Source: an uncultured Eubacteriales bacterium (lineage in GTDB: Bacteria; Bacillota; Clostridia; Christensenellales; Aristaeellaceae). Taken from it: DNA of 64,000 nt. Numbering within the stretch: the stretch's first letter is position 1; each line of letters opens with the position of its first letter. A program made the translations under genes and the position numbers. Below, piece by piece: positions 1 through 6,708 of this stretch. Where the stretch lies: assembly GCA_900318145.1 (NCBI GenBank), contig ONJM01000005.1, positions 1 through 64,000 on the forward strand. Direction: 5' to 3'. The notes beneath the pieces were generated by a model that had not been told where the DNA came from, did not search any database, and was given only the letters and a program-made list of their open reading frames with translations.

Positions 1-205
1 TGTTGTCGTGCCAACGGCACAGCAGGGAAGCGAAATGCGGATGGGATAAACGCTGAAGGCATCTAAGCGTGAAGCCCACCTCAAGAATAAGACTCCCATT
101 GCGCAAGCAAGTAAGACCCCCGGAAGACTACCGGGTAGATAGGTCATCGGTGGAAGTGCGGTAACGCATGCAGCTTGATGATACTAATCGGTCGAGGGCT
201 TGATT
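1..205 (+). rRNA. rrl: 23S ribosomal RNA, 3' end (partial)
   Basis: The window opens inside the last part of a large-subunit rRNA. The typical bacterial 3'-terminal stretch is visible: the conserved block around 45-110 with GAAGCCCACCTCAAGAATAA-like sequence, then the closing segment ending near TACTAATCGGTCGAGGGCTTGAT at 182-204. The 5' part and any 16S gene lie outside the window. The exact 3' end is set by similarity to other Firmicutes and may be off by a few bases. Confidence 0.95.
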
Positions 206-384
206 ACGCGCAAGATTTTGAGATTGATTGAAAGAATGGTCAGAGAACTGAATCAGAAGCTGTGCAGTTGTCAGCGTGCGGTACATTAAACCATGTAAGC
301 ATGTGCTCTGCGAAAAAGCGGAGCAAGCAGGCTGCGAAGAGGAAGAAAAGGACGACGGAGCAACCTGCCTGAAAAAGCTCACCA

Positions 385-504
385 TTTCCGGTGGCAATGA
401 CGAAGGGGTCACACCTGTTCCCATACCGAACACAGAAGTTAAGCCCTTCAGTGCCGATGGTACTTGACTGGTAACGGTCCGGGAGAGTAGGTCGCCGCCG
501 GATT
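385..504 (+). rRNA. rrf: 5S ribosomal RNA
   Basis: The 5S core is recognisable: the GGTCACACCTGTTCCCATAC block at 407-426, the CCGAACACAGAAGTTAAGC block just after it, and GGGAGAGTAGG near the 3' end. The two ends (TCCGGTGGC near 387 and GCCGCCGGA near 494) pair to close helix I. It lies about 180 bases after the 23S gene in the usual 23S-5S order. The spacer shows no tRNA. Confidence 0.95.
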
Positions 505-523
505 CCATATCGGCGGAGTTTTT
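495..523 (+). terminator. rRNA operon terminator
   Basis: A CCGCCG...CGGCGG hairpin (495-500 with 511-516) is followed by a T-rich tract. Its 5' arm overlaps the 3' strand of 5S helix I, so it would form as the 5S is released. Confidence 0.75.
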
Positions 524-541
524 CCGTTTTGGCGAAATGAT

Positions 542-570
542 TTGGAATCACGCGGTGAATATGGTACAAT
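542..570 (+). promoter_or_regulatory. Predicted sigma-A promoter for the 604 gene
   Basis: TTGGAA at 542-547 and TACAAT at 565-570 are separated by 17 bases. It lies just after the rRNA terminator and 34 bases before the start codon at 604. Confidence 0.6.
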
Positions 571-603
571 TGTCCACAGAATCAGCAGAGGAGGAAGGAT
601 ATC

Positions 604-1680
604 TTGCGGCGGGATAAGAACCGGTATGTTTTCGCGGATCCGAAACGCTTCAAGCGGACGCACCGGTTCCGCAACACGGTGCTGGTCCTGGTTCCTCTGC
701 TGGTGCTGGCGTTCATCGTTTCCAATATTGCCGTATCCCGCAGTGTTAAGCTGGAGGAAGTGCGGCTGACGGTGCTGAATCTTCCGGTCGACCTGGAGGA
801 ATACTCCATTCTGCACATCAGCGACCTGCACGGGGCAAGATACGGGGAAAAGCAGAAGGCTGTTAAAACCGCCCTGGGATCCACCCGGTATTCCTGCGTG
901 GTGATGACGGGGGACATGCTGGGGAAGGACGGGGACGTGGAACCGCTGCTGGAGCTGATCGGCCTGATGCCGGAGGACACTCCGAAATACATGATCCCGG
1001 GAGACATGGACGGAAGCTTCATCGATTCAAACGCCCATGGCAGCCTTTCCCCTTACACGGACTGGGCCCTGCGGCTGATTGACGCCGGAGTGATCCTGCT
1101 GGACCGGCCGGCGTCGGAAACAAGAGGCAAAGGCACGATCCGTTTTGTTCCGGAAGAAGTGTATACGCTGGATCTGGACGTTACGGAATCGGTTTACCGG
1201 AAACAGCTGGACGCCCTGCGCGCCCGGGCGGCGTCCCTGACGGCCGACGAAGCCGCCCGGATCCGGGCGCTCGAATATGAAATGGAACGCATGGAGGAGA
1301 TCCGCTCGGCCAGGAAGGAATTTGCGCCGGAGGATATCCAGATTGTCCTGAGCCACCAGCCGCTGAAAGAGGATTATTTCCAGGGCATTGTATCCTGGAC
1401 GGACAAGGAATCGGTCTTTTCCATCCGCTATGCCAGCCTGATCCTGGCGGGGCATTACAACGGCGGGCAGTGGCGGCTGCCCGGAAAGGGCGCGATATAT
1501 GTCCCGGAGCTGGGATGGTTCCCGGAGGACAGCGAGATTATGGGGCTGAATTATCTTGGGAATATTCCCCAGTATATCAGTCCGGGAATCGGAGACGATC
1601 CGCACTATGAGCACCAGCCGGGGCGCGTATACAATTCCCCGGTGATCACAAGGATTATTCTGACCAGGAAAGCAAACTGA
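604..1680 (+). CDS. Membrane-anchored calcineurin-like metallophosphoesterase with altered metal motifs
   Basis: 358 residues from a TTG start, chosen because GAGGAGGAAGG sits just upstream. One N-terminal membrane segment (about residues 24-43) is followed by an exposed phosphoesterase domain of the YkuE/YaeI type. Visible motifs are HISDLHG (71-77), MTGD (101-104), LSHQP (249-253) and GHYNGGQ (283-289). Family members normally have GNHD/E where this has GDMD (133-136) and GHTHGGQ where this has GHYNGGQ, so two metal or catalytic positions look substituted. A charged helical insertion occupies roughly 194-240. Substrate is unknown; cell-envelope phosphodiester or lipid substrates are usual for membrane-anchored relatives. 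It may be a weak enzyme or a non-catalytic relative. Confidence 0.8.
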   Translation: MRRDKNRYVFADPKRFKRTHRFRNTVLVLVPLLVLAFIVSNIAVSRSVKLEEVRLTVLNLPVDLEEYSILHISDLHGARYGEKQKAVKTALGSTRYSCVVMTGDMLGKDGDVEPLLELIGLMPEDTPKYMIPGDMDGSFIDSNAHGSLSPYTDWALRLIDAGVILLDRPASETRGKGTIRFVPEEVYTLDLDVTESVYRKQLDALRARAASLTADEAARIRALEYEMERMEEIRSARKEFAPEDIQIVLSHQPLKEDYFQGIVSWTDKESVFSIRYASLILAGHYNGGQWRLPGKGAIYVPELGWFPEDSEIMGLNYLGNIPQYISPGIGDDPHYEHQPGRVYNSPVITRIILTRKAN

Positions 1681-1705
1681 AAGTCTATAAAACAGGAGGA
1701 GAAAC

Positions 1706-3091
1706 ATGTTACAGGACATTATCGGAGCCAAAAGGGAACTGTTCGCGGACGGCGTGCAGACCGTGCTGCGCGGACACGAAAACCGCAGCCGGCGCGTGGT
1801 GCTGCTGAAGGGGAACCTGGTGCAGAATTCCCGCAGCGAAGCGGCGGGCATCAACGCCCGGGTGAATAACCGGGGAACCTTCGGGTTCGCGTCGATTGCG
1901 GAGTACTCGCCGGAAGCGGCGGAAAAGGTGATCCGGGCGGCCACGGAGAACGCGCTGTCCCTGGGGCGGCATTCAGGAAGGAACGTTCCGCTGCCGGCAT
2001 CCCTCGGTACGGGCGCGGTTCCGCTGAACGCGGAGATCCGCGACACGGACCAGAAGACCATTATCGAAATGTGCCAGGCGGTGGATCAGTATGTTGAAAA
2101 GAAGTATCCGGATCTGACCAGCCGGACGGTTGTGTATACGGAGGACTCCCAGGACCGGATCATTTACACTTCCGACGCGTATAACGGGCACCTGGTGACG
2201 CCGCGCTGCTATGTATACGTGATGATGAGCGCTGAAACGAAAGACGGCGTACCGGTGGAGATGTTCAAGGCCTTCGGCGGCTTCGGCAGTTTTTATGACC
2301 ATTTCGCGGATCCGGCGGCGCTGTATCCGGGGATCGATGAACTGTATAAAAAGCTGATGGACAAGAAGGAAGGCGTCTATGCGGAAGCCGGCTACAAAAC
2401 GGTTGTGCTGGGCGGTACGATGGGTGGAATGCTGGCTCATGAAGCTGTCGGCCATACCGTGGAAGCCGACCTGGTGCGCGGCGGCAGCGTGGCGGGGCCG
2501 AATCTGAACAAGCGCGTGGCTTCGGACCTGGTGACCATGGTGGACTTTGCCCACACCTATCTCGGAAAACCCGCGCCGCTGCCCGTATACCTGGACGATG
2601 AAGGAACGAAGGCGGAGGACGACGTGCTGATCCGGGACGGGATTCTGGTGGGATACATGAACGACCGGGAGACCGCGGAGGAATACGGCATGAAGCCGGC
2701 CGGGAACGCCCGGGGCTGGACCTTCTCCGACGAGCCCATCATCCGGATGCGGAATACCTGCATTCTGCCCGGGAAAAACACGCTGGAGGAACTGATCGCT
2801 TCCGTGGACGACGGATACTACCTGATCGATTCCGGCAACGGCCAGGCGGACCTGACGGGCGAGTTCATGTTCGGCGTGACCTGCGGGTATGAGATCAAAG
2901 GCGGAAAACTCGGGAAAGCGCTGCTGGATACCACCGTGACCGGCGTGGCGTTCGATATGCTGAAGACCGTGGATATGGTTTCCGACAAAGTGGAATGGTC
3001 TTCCAGCGGTTTCTGCGGCAAGAAGCAGCCCATGCCCGTCGGAATGGGCGGCCCGTACATGAGATGCAAGATCATGATAGGAGGCAGGTAA
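1706..3091 (+). CDS. tldD: Metalloprotease TldD
   Basis: 461 residues, the usual size for TldD. The zinc motif HEAVGH is at 245-250 (HExxxH) within the family's AHEAVGHTVEADLVRGGS-like stretch, and the downstream GVTCG segment (around 390) supplies the conserved Cys region. TldD pairs with TldE to form a heterodimeric protease that removes leader segments or degrades unfolded peptides; in other bacteria it matures microcin B17 and cleaves the antitoxin CcdA. The strong AGGAGGAG ribosome site at 1696 sets the start. tldE follows after 3 bases, so the pair is co-translated. No peptide substrate is encoded beside it. Confidence 0.95.
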   Translation: MLQDIIGAKRELFADGVQTVLRGHENRSRRVVLLKGNLVQNSRSEAAGINARVNNRGTFGFASIAEYSPEAAEKVIRAATENALSLGRHSGRNVPLPASLGTGAVPLNAEIRDTDQKTIIEMCQAVDQYVEKKYPDLTSRTVVYTEDSQDRIIYTSDAYNGHLVTPRCYVYVMMSAETKDGVPVEMFKAFGGFGSFYDHFADPAALYPGIDELYKKLMDKKEGVYAEAGYKTVVLGGTMGGMLAHEAVGHTVEADLVRGGSVAGPNLNKRVASDLVTMVDFAHTYLGKPAPLPVYLDDEGTKAEDDVLIRDGILVGYMNDRETAEEYGMKPAGNARGWTFSDEPIIRMRNTCILPGKNTLEELIASVDDGYYLIDSGNGQADLTGEFMFGVTCGYEIKGGKLGKALLDTTVTGVAFDMLKTVDMVSDKVEWSSSGFCGKKQPMPVGMGGPYMRCKIMIGGR

Positions 3092-3094
3092 GCG

Positions 3095-4390
3095 ATGGAA
3101 CTGAGAGAAGCGGCTGCCGTTCTGGACGGCATTCTTCAGGAAGAAAAGATCGGAAAGTATACCTATACGGTTTCCCAGTCTGAAAAGCAGGAACTGAACG
3201 TGGAAAACGGCGAGTTCAAGCTCCTGCGCACGGTATTCAACAACAGCGGTTCCGTAAAGGTGTTCCTTGGAACGAAAATGGGCTCTGTAAACGGAAACGA
3301 GCTGACGGAGAAGGGCCTGCGCAAACTGGTGGCGGAGGCGCGGGCGGCGGCGGAATCCGCGGTGGAGGATCCCTGCCACGATCTAGCGCCGGATCAGGGG
3401 AAGGATGTGTTCCGCCAGGGCGTATATGAACCGGATATGGACCGCTTCATTGAACGGATCAGGGAATTCCTGGCTGCGGCGGCCAAAGAGTATCCGAAGG
3501 TAAAGATTATGGCGGCGATCGGTTCCTACGACCGGTGGCACTGGATCTCCCGCAACACCAACGGAACGGAGTACGAGGCCTTCGCGGGGCAGTACAGCTT
3601 TACCGTCGAAGCCAGCGCGAGCGACGGGGAAAAGACCACGGGGCTGAACTATACCGGCTTCAGCATGAAGACGCTGGACACACCGCTGATGGAAATGTGC
3701 GACATGCGCCGCGTGCTGGAGGATACCCAGAACAGCATTGATCCGGAACCCATGCAGGGCAAATTTGAAGGCACCGCGATCCTGACGCCCGGCTGCGCGA
3801 CGCAGTTCCTTTACATGACGCTGGGGAATTATATCCAGGACGGCGTGATCATCAACGGGACGAGCCAGTGGCTGGACAAGGTGGGCGAGCAGGTGGCGGA
3901 TGAAAAACTGACCGTCGCCCTGAAGCCGTACGACGAGCGGATCGTGGTCGGCGAGCGCGCCACCGCGAACGGGTTCCGTTCGGAGAATGTGACGCTGATC
4001 GACAAGGGTGTGCTGAAGACCCACTGGCTGAGCCTGTACGGCGCGAACAAGACCGGGCGCCCCGTGGTGAAGAACACGGGCGGCGACCTGGTGGTTGAAT
4101 CCGGGGACAGGACGCTGGCGGAGATTATAGCTTCCGTTGACAGGGGACTGCTCGTCGGCGGATTCTCCGGCGGACAGCCCGGCACCAACGGCGAGTTCTC
4201 CGGCGTTGCCAAGAACAGTTTTCTGATCGAGAACGGCAAAGTGAAATGCGCCGTGACCGAAACGATGGTGAACGGCAACCTGGGAGAAGCATTCCGGAAT
4301 ATCCGCGCCATTTCGAAGGAACAGCTGTGCGACGGCGGAAGCGTCATGCCGTATATCGCGGTGGACGGAATCGTTATTTCCGGAAAATAA
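3095..4390 (+). CDS. tldE: TldE/PmbA, partner of TldD
   Basis: 431 residues, typical of TldE/PmbA. It shares the TldD/PmbA fold but lacks the HExxxH zinc motif, as the non-catalytic partner does. Family features include the N-terminal ENGEFKLLRT-type strand and the C-terminal GQPGTNGEFSGVAKNSFLIENG region (about 350-372), where glycine-rich loops shape the protease chamber. It starts 3 bases after tldD with GGAGGCAGG upstream, so the two are one operon and products should be made in equal amounts. Confidence 0.93.
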   Translation: MELREAAAVLDGILQEEKIGKYTYTVSQSEKQELNVENGEFKLLRTVFNNSGSVKVFLGTKMGSVNGNELTEKGLRKLVAEARAAAESAVEDPCHDLAPDQGKDVFRQGVYEPDMDRFIERIREFLAAAAKEYPKVKIMAAIGSYDRWHWISRNTNGTEYEAFAGQYSFTVEASASDGEKTTGLNYTGFSMKTLDTPLMEMCDMRRVLEDTQNSIDPEPMQGKFEGTAILTPGCATQFLYMTLGNYIQDGVIINGTSQWLDKVGEQVADEKLTVALKPYDERIVVGERATANGFRSENVTLIDKGVLKTHWLSLYGANKTGRPVVKNTGGDLVVESGDRTLAEIIASVDRGLLVGGFSGGQPGTNGEFSGVAKNSFLIENGKVKCAVTETMVNGNLGEAFRNIRAISKEQLCDGGSVMPYIAVDGIVISGK

Positions 4391-4397
4391 TAAAAAA

Positions 4398-4440
4398 ACC
4401 GCCGATAATACTGGACATTTGCCGGACAACGGTGGTATTT
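4398..4440 (+). terminator. Possible weak terminator after tldE
   Basis: ACCGCCG (4398-4404) can pair with CGGTGGT (4430-4436), with one G-U pair and a 25-base loop, followed by ATTTT. The long loop and short U-tract make it weak. Confidence 0.3.
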
Positions 4441-4562
4441 TGGTGGTGAAGATTTTATCCGGATTCTTTTTTGAACGAGGACTGCCATCTTTTCGGTTTG
4501 GTGCGTATATAGTAGTGAAAGCGCATGAAACGTGCGGGAAGAAGGAAAGGAGGCGTTGCACA

Positions 4563-4751
4563 ATGGACAGGACCCTGAAGAAGCTGTTTGATTTTCAGCG
4601 GTTTGAAGGGAACAAGGAACTGCAGCAGGTAATTGATTCCGTTCATGCTCGCTACGCTGTTCGGGAACTAGACCTGAACGACATGGAAATGGTCTCTGCA
4701 GCCGGGAACCCGGAGTTGCCGGATCAACTAAATAAGCAGAGGAAGCAGTAA
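4563..4751 (+). CDS. Conserved small protein encoded with an ECF sigma factor
   Basis: 62 residues beginning MDRTLKKLFDFQRF. The start is fixed by AAAGGAGGCG at 4547-4556; the frame is open further upstream but without a ribosome site. It is soluble, helix-prone and charged, with no membrane segment. It ends 2 bases before the sigma factor gene, so the two are translationally coupled. Position and size suggest a regulator or chaperone of the sigma factor, but it does not look like a classic membrane anti-sigma factor and I recognise no named domain. Function is inferred from context only. Confidence 0.75.
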   Translation: MDRTLKKLFDFQRFEGNKELQQVIDSVHARYAVRELDLNDMEMVSAAGNPELPDQLNKQRKQ

Positions 4752-4753
4752 TC

Positions 4754-5248
4754 ATGCCGGACATTGAACAGATTTACGCGGAATACCGGCCTAAGGTCAT
4801 GGGATATATCCGCGCAAGAGTACAGCGCTGGGCGGATGCGGAGGATCTTTGTTCCGACGTGTTCGAAAAGGTGCAGAAAAAGCTGGACGACTTCGACAGT
4901 GAGAAGGCGTCCATCAGCACCTGGGTTTTTACGATCACGCGGAATACGGTGATTGATTATTTCCGGCGCACAAAGCCCACAGAAGAGCTGGACGAGAATC
5001 TGTCCGATGACACTGCTGTGGATGAAGGACTGCTGAGCCAGGAGACACTGAGCGAGCTGGCAAGCGCCCTGAAAGCGCTTCCGGAAGAGCAGCGGGATAT
5101 TATTGTTCTGCGGTATTACGACGGGAAACCGCTGACGGAAGTGGCGGAGCTGATGGGGCTGAGCTACGGGGCTGTGAAACTGCGGCATCAGAGCGCGCTT
5201 GCAAAGCTGCGTAAGTATATGCAGGGATCCGTACCTGGTATTTCCTGA
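4754..5248 (+). CDS. RNA polymerase ECF-family sigma factor
   Basis: 164 residues. Region 2 spans about 5-72, with the core-binding stretch AEDLCSDVFEKV and the promoter-melting/-10 stretch STWVFTITRNTVIDYFRR. Region 4 spans about 100-155, with the helix-turn-helix LTEVAELMGLSYGAVKLRHQSALAKLR. It should direct RNA polymerase to a small regulon in response to an unknown signal. No zinc-finger or membrane anti-sigma gene is adjacent; only the 62-residue protein just upstream is a candidate partner. Confidence 0.92.
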   Translation: MPDIEQIYAEYRPKVMGYIRARVQRWADAEDLCSDVFEKVQKKLDDFDSEKASISTWVFTITRNTVIDYFRRTKPTEELDENLSDDTAVDEGLLSQETLSELASALKALPEEQRDIIVLRYYDGKPLTEVAELMGLSYGAVKLRHQSALAKLRKYMQGSVPGIS

Positions 5249-5288
5249 CGGAAACAGGCAAGGATCCTGATCGGGGAAAACCGTTAAG

Positions 5289-5328
5289 CCCCTGCAGGAC
5301 GGGGATGAAACCGTCCGCAGGGGTTTTT
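5289..5328 (+). terminator. Rho-independent terminator
   Basis: CCCCTGCAGGACGG (5289-5302) faces CCGTCCGCAGGGG (5311-5323), followed by TTTTT. It closes the sigma factor operon. Confidence 0.85.
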
Positions 5329-5462
5329 GCGTGAATCCGGACGGAAAATCAGCGCGGACGGGAGCCGCGCTGCCGGCACTCCCCGGAGCAACGTATATAG
5401 GAGCAGTCCGGCATAAAGCCGGAACCGGAAATGAAGAAACCGATGAAAGGAAACATGAAACC

Positions 5463-6539
5463 ATGAAAAAGACTCTGAGCGTTGTTCTGGCCGCGGTACT
5501 GTTCGCGGCGCTGCTTCTGCCGGCCGTGTCTTCGGCGGAGTCCACCTGGTATGTATACACGCTGGACGGAAAGACACTGAACGTCCGCGACGAGCCCTCC
5601 ACCGGCGGCAGAGTTGTCGCGAAGTACAACTACGGCGATCCGGTACAGGTGATTTCCTTTATGGCCAACGGCTGGGCAATGGTCAACCGCAACGGCGTCG
5701 TATACTATGTATCCTCCCGTTATCTGGTTGACAGCAAGCCCGCGCCCTACAGCGGAAACACCACGCCGGCGCCGGCGATGAGCACCCTTGAAGCGGAGCT
5801 TGCCAGCGAGAGGACGGTGGAACCGTTCTACATTATCGTCCGTCCCGCCCGTCTGACCGGCTGGGTCAACTTCCGTGTCGGACCCGCGTCAAGCACGGCT
5901 CGGATTGACACATTGAACGACGGCAAGGAACTGAAGGTGATCGGTGAAACCACCAGCTGGTATAAGGCGGTGGACGCCGTGACAAACAAAACCGGTTATA
6001 TCAGCAAGGGTTACGTGGAACGGTCCGCCCGGCGCGTGACGCCCGCAAACGACGGCAAAACGCAGATGGGCACCCTGAATGTGAACGGCGAATTCACGCT
6101 GCAGTGTTCCGTACCTGCCGGATATGACCTGCAGGTTGTGAATGTCAGGGGTTCGTCCGTGGTCGCGTCCGTTACATCCGGTGATCTGATGAAACCCCGG
6201 ATGTACATGTCCATCGCTTTTGACGAGATGTATTCCGGCGTCGGAAGAATGAACGACATGACGGAGGAGGAACTGAAAACGCTGGAGAATTCCTTCCGCC
6301 GGATGAACGACGTGGAAATCGAATACCGGCAGACAACCTACGGAACCAAACTGCTGGTTGCCCGGGAAGTCGGCAGCGATACCGATTTTGTGGATATCAT
6401 GACGGTGTATAAAGGATACATGATTGAGTTCAACATGACGCCCAGCCCGCAGGCCGCGGAACAGCGGTTGACGGACAGTCAGGTTGCCGCGTGCATTCAG
6501 TTCCTGAGCGATCTGGATTTTGTACCTGTGAACAAATAA
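5463..6539 (+). CDS. Secreted protein with two bacterial SH3 domains
   Basis: 358 residues from the ATG at 5463 (AAAGGAAA upstream). The frame is open upstream but would precede the signal peptide and cross the terminator. It has a signal peptide (about 1-23, ending SSA-ES), SH3b domain 1 (about 25-82, with LNVRDEPSTGG), SH3b domain 2 (about 120-183, with VNFRVGPASST) and a C-terminal alpha/beta domain (about 205-358). Bacterial SH3 repeats usually bind peptidoglycan. The final 75 residues are paralogous to the gene fragment at 44571-44798. It is probably a cell-wall-associated protein of unknown role. Confidence 0.88.
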   Translation: MKKTLSVVLAAVLFAALLLPAVSSAESTWYVYTLDGKTLNVRDEPSTGGRVVAKYNYGDPVQVISFMANGWAMVNRNGVVYYVSSRYLVDSKPAPYSGNTTPAPAMSTLEAELASERTVEPFYIIVRPARLTGWVNFRVGPASSTARIDTLNDGKELKVIGETTSWYKAVDAVTNKTGYISKGYVERSARRVTPANDGKTQMGTLNVNGEFTLQCSVPAGYDLQVVNVRGSSVVASVTSGDLMKPRMYMSIAFDEMYSGVGRMNDMTEEELKTLENSFRRMNDVEIEYRQTTYGTKLLVAREVGSDTDFVDIMTVYKGYMIEFNMTPSPQAAEQRLTDSQVAACIQFLSDLDFVPVNK

Positions 6540-6562
6540 CCTGCGGACCGGCGCAATGCCGG

Positions 6563-6608
6563 CAGGCCGCGGAGGTCCGGGAAACCGGATTCCGCGGCCT
6601 GTTTTTTT
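6563..6608 (+). terminator. Rho-independent terminator
   Basis: CAGGCCGCGG (6563-6572) and CCGCGGCCTG (6592-6601) form a perfect 10-pair stem followed by seven T. Confidence 0.9.
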
Positions 6609-6708
6609 CAGAACGTTTCCGGAAGCGGGATACAGGCAGGGAAAAGCGGGCCTTGTATGGAAAAACAGTATAAGGGAGAATATCCGTCGGAAAACAGGGG
6701 GGTCACCT

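Noticed and set aside
205-384. tRNA in the 23S-5S spacer
   Set aside because: No cloverleaf, T-loop GTTCRA motif or CCA end could be found.
1973-3379. A long minus-strand open frame opposite tldD
   Set aside because: It lies across tldD, whose HEAVGH motif and operon context are clear.
4391-4562. Promoter for the sigma factor operon (TATATAGT near 4507)
   Set aside because: A -10-like sequence exists but no fitting -35 at proper spacing; it may be served by another sigma factor, which cannot be judged.
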